From positions 1-5,141 of the forward strand of contig CAMYJN010000226.1 in assembly GCA_947258625.1 (NCBI GenBank): DNA of 5,141 nucleotides, read 5' to 3'. The DNA comes from an uncultured Polyangiaceae bacterium (GTDB lineage: Bacteria > Myxococcota_A > Polyangia > Polyangiales > Houyiibacteriaceae). Below the pieces are notes generated by a model, which was not told the origin of the DNA, ran no database searches, and was given only the letters and a program-made list of their open reading frames with translations. Each line of letters opens with the position of its first letter. Positions within the stretch are counted from its first letter, which is position 1. Made by a program: the position numbers and the translations under genes. Positions 1 to 5,141 of this stretch are shown piece by piece.

Positions 1-2173
1 TCGCGAAACCGCCCGCTTCGAGTGAGTCGATCATCATACCCAGCGTGGCAATGCCGCTCTCGCCCGGAAGGCGATAAGCGCGCGGGACCGGTGGGTGGTA
101 GCCAGCCTCGGCCATGCCGACGGCGCGGCCCTTGGCCTCGGTCAGCAAGCGTGCCTTGTCGAAGGAGATCCCGTCGGACTTGCGGAAGTAGCCGAACTCC
201 CGTGCCTCCCCGGCGCCGGTGGCGACCCGCGCCATCGCGATGTTCTGGAACGTGCGCGAGACGAAGTGGATGGTGTCGACCTCGGTGCCGTCCGGGATCC
301 CTTCGAGCGCCCGCCAGAGCATATTCATGTTGCCAGCGCCGCCCGGAAGCAGGCCCACGCCCACTTCGACGAGACCGACATAGGTTTCCGAAGCGGCTTG
401 CACGGCGTCCGCGCCCATGCAGACCTCGAAGCCGCCGCCGACGGTCATGCCGAACGGCGCCGCGACCACGGGAATGGTCGAGTACTTCATGCGCTGGAGG
501 CCGCCCTGCAGACCGCTGATCGTGGCGCGGAGCTGATCCCAGGCCTTCTGCTGCGCCGCCATCACGACCGCGAAGAGGTTGGCGCCGACACAGAAGTGGT
601 CGCCTTCGTTGTAGATCACCATGCCGCGGAAATCGCGCTCGGCGATATCCACAGACTCCGTGATGCCCTCGACGACGGTATCGTCGATGCTGTTGGCCTT
701 GGTCGTGAAGGTCAGCCCCAAAATGCCGTCGCCGAGGTCCCAGGCCTCGGTTCCACGGTTGCTGAAGACAGGCGCATCGCCCTGACGTATGATCGTGAGG
801 CTTGCGTTGCGCGGGTCGATGTCGCGCGCGTCGTACTTTCCCGTGATCAGGTTGAAGACGCGGCCGTCGTCGGTGTAGAAGCTCTCGGCGCCCGACTCGG
901 CCATCTTGTCGATCGAGGCCGGAATCGAAAGCCCGTCCGCCTTCATGCGCTCGTAGCCGGCTTTGAAGCCGATGGCGTCCCAGGTTTCGAAGGGGCCGAG
1001 GTCCCAGTTGTACCCCCACTTCATTGCGTCATCGACGGCTTCGACGCTGTCGGTGATCTCGGGGATCTTGCTCGCCGAGTAGGCGAGGGTGCGAGACAGC
1101 ACGTTCCAGGCAAACTTGCCGGCCGGGCCGTCGTTCTCGACGAGCGCCTTGACGCGGTCCGCCGGCGAGCCCTTGAGGCTCTTACAAAACTTCTTGATGT
1201 CCGCGTCGCCCGCCTTGGCGCGGTACTCGAGCTTGATCGGGTCGAAGGTCTGAATGCCTTCCTTGGTCTTCTTGTAGAAGCCGCCCCGGGTCTTGTTGCC
1301 GAGGATCTTCTGCTCGACCATTGCGACCAGGTAGTGCGGCGGCTTGAAGACGTCGCGCTCCGGGTCGTCGACCAAGGCCTCATAGCAGTTGTCGGAAACG
1401 TGCTTGAAGGTGTCGAGGCCGACCATGTCCGCGGTGCGAAAGCTCGCGCTCTTTGGGTGACCCATCGGCGGCCCCGTGATCGCGTCGACGTCCTCGGGCG
1501 TGAGGCCGGCGGCCGTCATCTCGTTCATCGTGAGCGACATCGAGTAGCAACCGATGCGATTGCCGACGAAGTTCGGCGTGTCCTTGCCGACGACGATCCC
1601 CTTGCCGAGCTGATCCGTCCCGAAGACCCTCATGCGGTCCATCGTAGCCGGGTCGGTTTCCTCTCCGGCGACCAACTCGAGCAGCTTCATGTAGCGAACC
1701 GGGTTGAAGAAGTGCATGACCAGGAAGTTTTTGCGGAACGCATCCCCGCGGCCCTGGAGCATGTCGGCGATGCGAAGCCCCGAGGTGTTGGACGCGACGA
1801 CGGTTCCTTCGTCGAGCGTGTTCTCGAGCTTCTCGAAGAGGCTGCGCTTGATGTCGATGTTCTCGATGATTGCTTCGATCACCAGGTCGCATCCTTTGAG
1901 AAGCTCGATGTCGTCTTCGAGATTGCCGACCGTGACGCGCTTGGCGTAGCTCGGATGAAAGAACGCCGCGGGCTTCGCCTTGAGCGCGCCCTTGAGCCCA
2001 CCTGCCGCGAACTGGTTCCGCTTGGCAGGGTTATTCTTCTCTGCCTCGCTCAGCCCCGGTGGCACGATGTCGAGCATCACCACGTCGACCCCGGCGTTGG
2101 CAAAGTGCGCCATGATGCCGCTGCCCATTACGCCCGCTCCGATCACACCTGCTCGCCGTACTGGTTTCGTCAT
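1..2173 (-). CDS. fadN: 3-hydroxyacyl-CoA dehydrogenase / enoyl-CoA hydratase, FadN-type, 3' end missing (partial)
   Basis: This is a bifunctional beta-oxidation enzyme that hydrates trans-2-enoyl-CoA and then oxidises L-3-hydroxyacyl-CoA with NAD+ in the cytoplasm. The frame is open for 724 residues and leaves the window at its left edge. The dehydrogenase comes first. Its nucleotide-binding loop is GAGVMGSG (12-19), with Asp35 ending the second strand as expected for NAD. Next come SNTSGL (128-133), the signature HFFNPVRYMKLLEL with His154 and Glu166 as the likely catalytic pair, and TPNFVGNRI (199-207). A second dehydrogenase C-terminal repeat includes WGYNWDLGPFE (386-396). The hydratase domain starts near residue 480: DHFCVGANL (525-533) is the first oxyanion-hole segment, and GGGFE and VEVGVGLLPGG supply Glu583 and Glu603. 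These sit 20 residues apart like the two catalytic glutamates of rat crotonase, so both activities look intact. The dehydrogenase-then-hydratase order matches FadN (about 790 residues) and is the reverse of FadB/FadJ, so about 65-75 residues are probably missing. The ATG is fixed by a good AGGAG site. A thiolase gene often follows this family, but it would lie outside the window. Confidence 0.95.
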   Translation of the reverse strand, partial: MTKPVRRAGVIGAGVMGSGIMAHFANAGVDVVMLDIVPPGLSEAEKNNPAKRNQFAAGGLKGALKAKPAAFFHPSYAKRVTVGNLEDDIELLKGCDLVIEAIIENIDIKRSLFEKLENTLDEGTVVASNTSGLRIADMLQGRGDAFRKNFLVMHFFNPVRYMKLLELVAGEETDPATMDRMRVFGTDQLGKGIVVGKDTPNFVGNRIGCYSMSLTMNEMTAAGLTPEDVDAITGPPMGHPKSASFRTADMVGLDTFKHVSDNCYEALVDDPERDVFKPPHYLVAMVEQKILGNKTRGGFYKKTKEGIQTFDPIKLEYRAKAGDADIKKFCKSLKGSPADRVKALVENDGPAGKFAWNVLSRTLAYSASKIPEITDSVEAVDDAMKWGYNWDLGPFETWDAIGFKAGYERMKADGLSIPASIDKMAESGAESFYTDDGRVFNLITGKYDARDIDPRNASLTIIRQGDAPVFSNRGTEAWDLGDGILGLTFTTKANSIDDTVVEGITESVDIAERDFRGMVIYNEGDHFCVGANLFAVVMAAQQKAWDQLRATISGLQGGLQRMKYSTIPVVAAPFGMTVGGGFEVCMGADAVQAASETYVGLVEVGVGLLPGGAGNMNMLWRALEGIPDGTEVDTIHFVSRTFQNIAMARVATGAGEAREFGYFRKSDGISFDKARLLTEAKGRAVGMAEAGYHPPVPRAYRLPGESGIATLGMMIDSLEAGGFA

Positions 2174-2177
2174 TCTT

Positions 2178-2184
2178 CTCTCCT
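2178..2184 (-). promoter_or_regulatory. Ribosome binding site of the fadN-type gene
   Basis: On the minus strand the sequence reads AGGAGAG followed by AAGA and then the ATG at 2173. The AGGAG core lies six bases from the start codon. It is a near-ideal Shine-Dalgarno sequence and the only strong one in the window. It supports the chosen start, after which the Rossmann strand and glycine loop begin within a dozen residues, as usual for the family. Confidence 0.8.
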
Positions 2185-2188
2185 GAGG

Positions 2189-2224
2189 TTCGGGCGGAGG
2201 AACTTTCCGCAAGACCTGCCCGAA
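2189..2224. repeat. Inverted repeat (possible hairpin or operator) between the hisN-like and fadN-type genes
   Basis: TTCGGGC (2189-2195) is matched by GCCCGAA (2218-2224), a perfect 7-bp inverted repeat with a 22-base spacer. The spacer region holds a second, partly competing pair, GCGGA (2194-2198) and TCCGC (2206-2210). The element lies in the 92-base gap after the hisN-like stop, four bases upstream of the fadN ribosome binding site. Read on the minus strand it is not followed by a T-run, so it does not look like an intrinsic terminator. It could be a 5' leader stem or a palindromic operator for a fatty-acid-responsive repressor. It could also be chance, because short G/C-rich inverted repeats are common in DNA of this composition. 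Confidence 0.35.
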
Positions 2225-2265
2225 AGCAAGCCGTTACGTCGATTGCCCGGTTTGTGCTGCTATTT

Positions 2266-3063
2266 CTAAGAAAGGCCTGTTAGGGCCGCGACGAGCTCTT
2301 CATGGATGATTCCGTTGCTCGCGATGGCTCCGCCGCCGTAAATCGTTTCTTCGCCGCGGAAGGACGTGAGCCTTCCACCCGCCTCGCGGATGAGGACCGC
2401 GGGCGCACAGATGTCATAGGGTTGAACGCCGGGGTCGACCATCGCATCGGAGCGTCCTAGCAGAATTTGCCGGTAGCCGTCGAAGTCGGGGCAGCCCCGC
2501 GCGATGTCGCAGGCGTCCGAAAGTCGCAGGAGTGCCTCTCCGACCCCGGCCATCGTGAACTGCTGAAGCCCGCCGTGCGTCACGGTTGCGTCGGCAAGCG
2601 GACCGATCTTGGAAACGCGGACGGGCTTGCCGTTGTGAGTCGCGCCCTTGCCTTGCACGCCGACGAAGAAGTCGTCCGCCGCAGGCATGTACGCGATGCC
2701 GACGACCGGAACGCCGTCCGCCTCGACGCCCAAGAGCACCGACCAGGTCGACCAGCCGCGGACGAAGGCACGGGTGCCATCGATCGGATCGACGATGAAG
2801 TGGAGCCCGCTGCTGCCTTTGACAACGCCGGTTTCTTCGCCGAGGAAGCCCGCGTCGGGAAAGGCGGAGACGATGTGATCACGAATGATGTGCTCCGCTT
2901 CCCGATCGGCGATCGTCACCGGGCTACGGTCCGGCTTTTTTTCCGGCACCACGCCCTGTTGAAAATGCTTCAACGCGGCGTCTCCGGCGCGGCGGGCAAC
3001 CTCTTGCAGCGCGCGCAATCCGTCCGGTCCGCCTATACGACTGATGTCGAATGCTTCGCTCAC
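2266..3063 (-). CDS. hisN: Inositol monophosphatase family phosphatase, probably HisN-type histidinol-phosphatase
   Basis: This is a Mg2+-dependent soluble phosphomonoesterase of 265 residues, a normal full length for the family. The metal ligands are all present: Glu76 in LGEE (74-77), Asp92 and Asp95 in VDPIDGT (91-97), and Asp217 in QPYDICAPAVLIREAGG (214-230). They match Glu70, Asp90, Asp93 and Asp220 of human inositol monophosphatase. RAFVRG straight after DPIDGT, the PYD-x-C-A motif and the late SNGIIHEEL (249-257) resemble HisN histidinol-phosphatases more than SuhB, so histidine biosynthesis (histidinol phosphate to histidinol) is the best guess. The assignment to HisN is provisional, because the family also acts on inositol phosphates, fructose-1,6-bisphosphate and PAP. 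The start is GTG: no ATG, GTG or TTG lies between it and the in-frame TAG at 3135-3133. A weak GAGAGG stands 13 bases upstream. The stop is TAG. It lies 92 bases upstream of the fadN-type gene on the same strand and may be co-transcribed with it. No other his gene is visible. Confidence 0.9.
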   Translation of the reverse strand: MSEAFDISRIGGPDGLRALQEVARRAGDAALKHFQQGVVPEKKPDRSPVTIADREAEHIIRDHIVSAFPDAGFLGEETGVVKGSSGLHFIVDPIDGTRAFVRGWSTWSVLLGVEADGVPVVGIAYMPAADDFFVGVQGKGATHNGKPVRVSKIGPLADATVTHGGLQQFTMAGVGEALLRLSDACDIARGCPDFDGYRQILLGRSDAMVDPGVQPYDICAPAVLIREAGGRLTSFRGEETIYGGGAIASNGIIHEELVAALTGLS

Positions 3064-3076
3064 GGGCGGAGCATGA

Positions 3077-3082
3077 CCTCTC
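3077..3082 (-). promoter_or_regulatory. Weak, distant Shine-Dalgarno of the hisN-like gene
   Basis: GAGAGG on the minus strand is the only purine-rich stretch ahead of the GTG start at 3063, and the 13-base spacing is longer than optimal. An ATG (3074-3072) lies between them and opens a four-codon frame, Met-Leu-Arg-Pro-stop. The TGA of that frame overlaps the GTG start as GTGA. Together the GTG start and poor spacing suggest modest translation. Confidence 0.3.
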
Positions 3083-3092
3083 GTTCCATCGT

Positions 3093-3104
3093 TTCCAATT
3101 GACG
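3093..3104. promoter_or_regulatory. Candidate back-to-back -35 elements in the divergent intergenic region
   Basis: The 71 bases between the two divergent starts must hold the promoters of both transcription units, unless one has a distant start. TTGACG (3099-3104, plus strand) matches the sigma-70 -35 consensus at five of six bases. TTGGAA (3098-3093, minus strand) abuts it and could serve the hisN-like gene. The -10 regions are poor: nothing close to TATAAT lies 17 bases on in either direction, although CATGCT sits at the right distance on the minus strand. If TTGACG is real, plus-strand transcripts would begin at or near the proposed acyltransferase ATG, implying a leaderless message or a start at the GTG at 3156. 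Confidence 0.2.
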
Positions 3105-3134
3105 GCGCGATCTTCTGTCTCCACCATAGCCCCT

Positions 3135-4064
3135 ATGGCGCAACGGGGGTCGATCGTGCCATTCGCCGGCTGGCGGCGAACGCGGTTGTTGGGGGAGTCT
3201 CCTCTGCGCCAAGCGGTGAGGTCCATCGGCGATCGGGCTGTGCGATTCGCCGAAGAGGTCGTCGGCCAAGACCTCGATGCTCGCATCGCCGGCATCAGGA
3301 CCCACCCCAACGAGGTCGGCCACGATCCGTTCGGCTTCGACCCGGAAACCAGCCGCTACGCGCTGGCCGTGGCGGCCCTCCTGCACCGACGCTACTTCCG
3401 AACCGAGGTCTTTGGAATCGACCGGGTACCCCGGGGCAGGGTGCTCATCGTGGCCAACCACTCCGGCCAGCTGCCCTTCGACGCGGTGATGATCGGCAGC
3501 GCGATGATGCTCGACGCCGATCCGCCGCGGTTCCCCCGGAGCATGGTCGAGACCTGGACGGCGGAGTTGCCCTTCATTTCGACGCTCTATCCTCGGCTTG
3601 GCCAGGTCGTCGGTTCACCGGAGAACGCCCGACGCCTGCTTCGACAGGAAGAAAGCCTCATCGTCTTTCCCGAGGGCGCCCGGGGCATCAGCAAAACCTT
3701 CGATCAGCGCTACCAACTCACCGATTTCGGCCTGGGCTTCGTCCGTCTCGCGCTCGAAACGAATACGCCGATCGTCCCGGTGGCGGTCATTGGCGGCGAG
3801 GAGCAGTACCCGTCGATTGCGGACTTCAAGCCCTTGGCGCGGCTCCTGAGGATGCCCGCGTTCCCGGTCATGCCGCAGGTCTTCTTTGGCATGCTGGCGC
3901 CCCTGCCCACCAAGTACCGTCTCTACTTCGGCGATCCCTTCCATTTCGAAGGCGACCCGGACGACGACGACTCCAAAATCGAAGAGAAAGTCTGGCTCGT
4001 GAAGAGCACGATTCAGAGCATGGTGAATCGCGGCTTGCGCGAGCGTAAAGGCGTGTTCATCTGA
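3135..4064 (+). CDS. Lysophospholipid acyltransferase (LPLAT/PlsC superfamily) protein
   Basis: This is a probable O-acyltransferase that moves an acyl chain from acyl-CoA or acyl-ACP to a glycerolipid or related alcohol at the inner membrane face. From this start it has 309 residues. Block I is VANHSGQLPFD with His109 and Asp116. Block III is VFPEGARG (177-184), within a longer conserved run to QRYQLTDFG. Block IV is PIVPVAVIGGEEQYP (212-226). NEVGHDPFGFDPE before the domain is typical of a subgroup of these proteins. His and Asp are six residues apart, not four as in classic PlsC (HX4D), which points to the MGAT-like side of the superfamily rather than to PlsC itself. No signal peptide or clear transmembrane helix is seen, so membrane contact would be peripheral. 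An acidic run, EGDPDDDDSK, lies near the C-terminus. The start is uncertain: the frame is open back to an ATG at 3051, which would overlap the hisN-like start, and a GTG at 3156 has GGGGG six bases upstream. The ATG at 3135 is chosen because it clears the divergent gene, though no clear Shine-Dalgarno precedes it. The next gene begins 14 bases after the TGA. Substrate is unknown. Confidence 0.88.
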   Translation: MAQRGSIVPFAGWRRTRLLGESPLRQAVRSIGDRAVRFAEEVVGQDLDARIAGIRTHPNEVGHDPFGFDPETSRYALAVAALLHRRYFRTEVFGIDRVPRGRVLIVANHSGQLPFDAVMIGSAMMLDADPPRFPRSMVETWTAELPFISTLYPRLGQVVGSPENARRLLRQEESLIVFPEGARGISKTFDQRYQLTDFGLGFVRLALETNTPIVPVAVIGGEEQYPSIADFKPLARLLRMPAFPVMPQVFFGMLAPLPTKYRLYFGDPFHFEGDPDDDDSKIEEKVWLVKSTIQSMVNRGLRERKGVFI

Positions 4065-4078
4065 CCGAGACCCAAGCA

Positions 4079-5141
4079 ATGCCGAACCCTCAAACCAGCA
4101 ACCGAATCAAACCGAGCGCGCGCCGGGGGCGCGAGCCCGTTCGGGAGCGTCCGTCTGCGAGGGCGCCGGTCGCGCGCGGCGTGTTCGGTCATTCGGCCGA
4201 ATCCTCGATTCCGGTCGCACAGCCTCCCCAGCCGCAGTGCGAGGCCGAGCCCGCGACGGGCCCGCGCCCCAAGCCAGGAACCGAAGGCGCGGTCTTGGTG
4301 ACCGGCGTCTGCGGGCGTCTCGGCAGGCTTTTGGTGAGGGAGCTCCATCGAAGCGATCGCGTGGTCGGCGTCGATCGACGCTCCTTCGACGATCGTCCCA
4401 AGGACATCCTCCATCATCAGATCGACATGCGGCGCAAGAAGATGAAAGACATCTTCCGCGGCCGCGACGTGCGCGCAGTCGTTCACCTCGGCATCCTTCA
4501 CGACCCGCGGCGAAGCGACCGTGAGCGGCACTCCTGGAACATCGTCGCCTTCCAGAAGCTGCTCGACTACATGACGCAATACAAGGTTCCGAAGCTCGTC
4601 GTGCTCTCGGGCGCCAACGTCTACGGCCCCCAGCCCAATAACCCGCAGTTCCTGACCGAAGACGCGCCGTTGCTGGGCGCCCAGCAGTTTGGCGGCATGC
4701 GCGACCTCGTCGAGCTCGACATGATCGCCCAAAGCTTCTTTTGGAGGCAGGCCGAAACCGAGACCGTCGTCCTTCGGCCCTGCCACATCGTGGGCCGGGT
4801 TCACAACGCCGCTAGCAACTACCTCCGGCTCGAGCGCCCGGTGATGGTGATGGGCTTCGACCCGATGATGCAGGTCGTGCACGAACGGGACGTCGTCCGC
4901 GCGATCCAGCTCGCTCTGCGGCCCGGCGTCCGTGGCATCTTCAACATCCGGGGGCCCGGCGAGATGCCGCTCTCGCATCTGATCCGCCAGGCCGGCGGTC
5001 GTCCGCGCATCGTGCCTTCGCCGCTCGCCAGGGTCGCCCTCGACCAGCTCTGGAGGCTCCGGCTCAGCTCGTTTCCGTCCGAGGAGCTCGACCACCTGCG
5101 CTACGTCTGCATGGTCGACGACTCACGGGCCCGCACCGAAT
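4079..5141 (+). CDS. Extended SDR / NAD-dependent epimerase-dehydratase family protein, atypical active site, 3' end missing (partial)
   Basis: 354 residues are visible before the right edge. The first 70 or so are a low-complexity Arg/Pro/Ala-rich extension. The Rossmann domain follows: VLVTGVCGRLG holds the TGxxGxxG loop (Thr75, Gly76, Gly79, Gly82), and Asp99 ends the second strand, favouring NAD(H). VVHLGILHDP (134-143), Asn154, VVLSGANVYGP (174-184), VVLRPCHIVG, and VVHERDVVRAIQLAL (the usual HxxDVxxA element) are extended-SDR landmarks. The catalytic YxxxK is not seen: where it should lie, after the TEDAPL segment, the sequence is FGGMRDLVELD (204-214). VDDSRART at the edge is the typical late D-x-S-x-A motif, so perhaps 25-45 residues are missing. 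The homologues are epimerases, dehydratases or 3-beta-hydroxysteroid-dehydrogenase-like enzymes, but the substrate here is unknown. It is tightly linked to the upstream acyltransferase (14-base gap, same strand), so they are probably co-transcribed and functionally linked. The ATG at 4079 is the only ATG before residue 117 and has only a weak GAG-containing upstream sequence; GTG at 4181 is an alternative. Confidence 0.85.
   Translation, partial: MPNPQTSNRIKPSARRGREPVRERPSARAPVARGVFGHSAESSIPVAQPPQPQCEAEPATGPRPKPGTEGAVLVTGVCGRLGRLLVRELHRSDRVVGVDRRSFDDRPKDILHHQIDMRRKKMKDIFRGRDVRAVVHLGILHDPRRSDRERHSWNIVAFQKLLDYMTQYKVPKLVVLSGANVYGPQPNNPQFLTEDAPLLGAQQFGGMRDLVELDMIAQSFFWRQAETETVVLRPCHIVGRVHNAASNYLRLERPVMVMGFDPMMQVVHERDVVRAIQLALRPGVRGIFNIRGPGEMPLSHLIRQAGGRPRIVPSPLARVALDQLWRLRLSSFPSEELDHLRYVCMVDDSRARTE

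Noticed and set aside
2189..2224. Intrinsic terminator after the hisN-like gene
   Set aside because: The inverted repeat is not followed by a T-run on the minus strand and lies next to the fadN ribosome binding site, so a terminator is unlikely.
95..2269. A 724-codon open frame on the plus strand, fully antisense to the fadN-type gene
   Set aside because: It is codon-aligned with the minus-strand frame, whose protein shows every expected catalytic motif. In G/C-ending codon usage the codons TTA, CTA and TCA are almost absent, so the aligned antisense frame stays open by composition. Its translation (many Arg, Asp, His, Val) resembles no family I recognise.
2467..3102. Plus-strand open frame of 211 codons opposite the hisN-like gene
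   Set aside because: It is a shadow of a gene whose metal-binding motifs are all intact on the minus strand.
3051..3134. Extended N-terminus of the acyltransferase starting at ATG 3051
   Set aside because: It would overlap the first 13 bases of the divergent hisN-like gene and has no ribosome binding site. The extra 28 residues show no family feature. It is kept only as an alternative start.
3615..4079. Minus-strand open frame of 154 codons opposite the acyltransferase
   Set aside because: It is an antisense shadow; the plus-strand frame carries the FPEGARG and GGEE acyltransferase blocks.
4013..5095. A 360-codon open frame on the minus strand, antisense to the SDR gene
   Set aside because: It has the same codon-aligned antisense effect. 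The plus-strand frame has a clear Rossmann fold and extended-SDR motifs, while the antisense product has none.

Overview
This is a gene-dense stretch of high-GC bacterial chromosome (roughly 60-65% G+C by eye, strongly G/C-ending codons). The gene repertoire resembles large-genome, Gram-negative, fatty-acid-degrading bacteria of the old 'Deltaproteobacteria' (Myxococcota, Desulfobacterota, Binatota and similar). That placement rests on general gene content and is weak. There is no sign of mobile elements, CRISPR arrays, RNA genes, phage genes or major repeats.

Layout. Two genes lie on the minus strand. The promoter-proximal one (3063 to 2266) is a complete inositol-monophosphatase-family enzyme, most like HisN histidinol-phosphatase. 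The second (2173 leftwards, running off the left edge) is a bifunctional 3-hydroxyacyl-CoA dehydrogenase/enoyl-CoA hydratase with the domain order of FadN. Two genes lie on the plus strand: a complete glycerolipid-type acyltransferase (about 3135-4064) and, 14 bases further on, an extended short-chain dehydrogenase/reductase (SDR) or 'NAD-dependent epimerase' that runs off the right edge. The two pairs diverge from a compact intergenic region of about 71 bases (3064-3134). No gap without a gene exceeds about 100 bases.

How the genes relate. FadN carries out the hydration and NAD-dependent oxidation steps of fatty-acid beta-oxidation in the cytoplasm. The acyltransferase probably transfers an acyl chain onto a glycerolipid or another membrane lipid acceptor. 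The SDR next to it looks like its functional partner. An SDR/acyltransferase neighbourhood of this kind is also known in mycobacteria (Rv0501-Rv0502), so the tandem may be an old, uncharacterised lipid-modifying module. The histidinol-phosphatase-like gene has no obvious metabolic link to its neighbours.

The most noteworthy observation is that the SDR has a good Rossmann NAD-binding site but appears to lack the catalytic Tyr and Lys of the YxxxK motif. It may be a non-catalytic or mechanistically unusual member. I do not see convincing evidence of a wholly new system here; most of the window is ordinary core or lipid metabolism.
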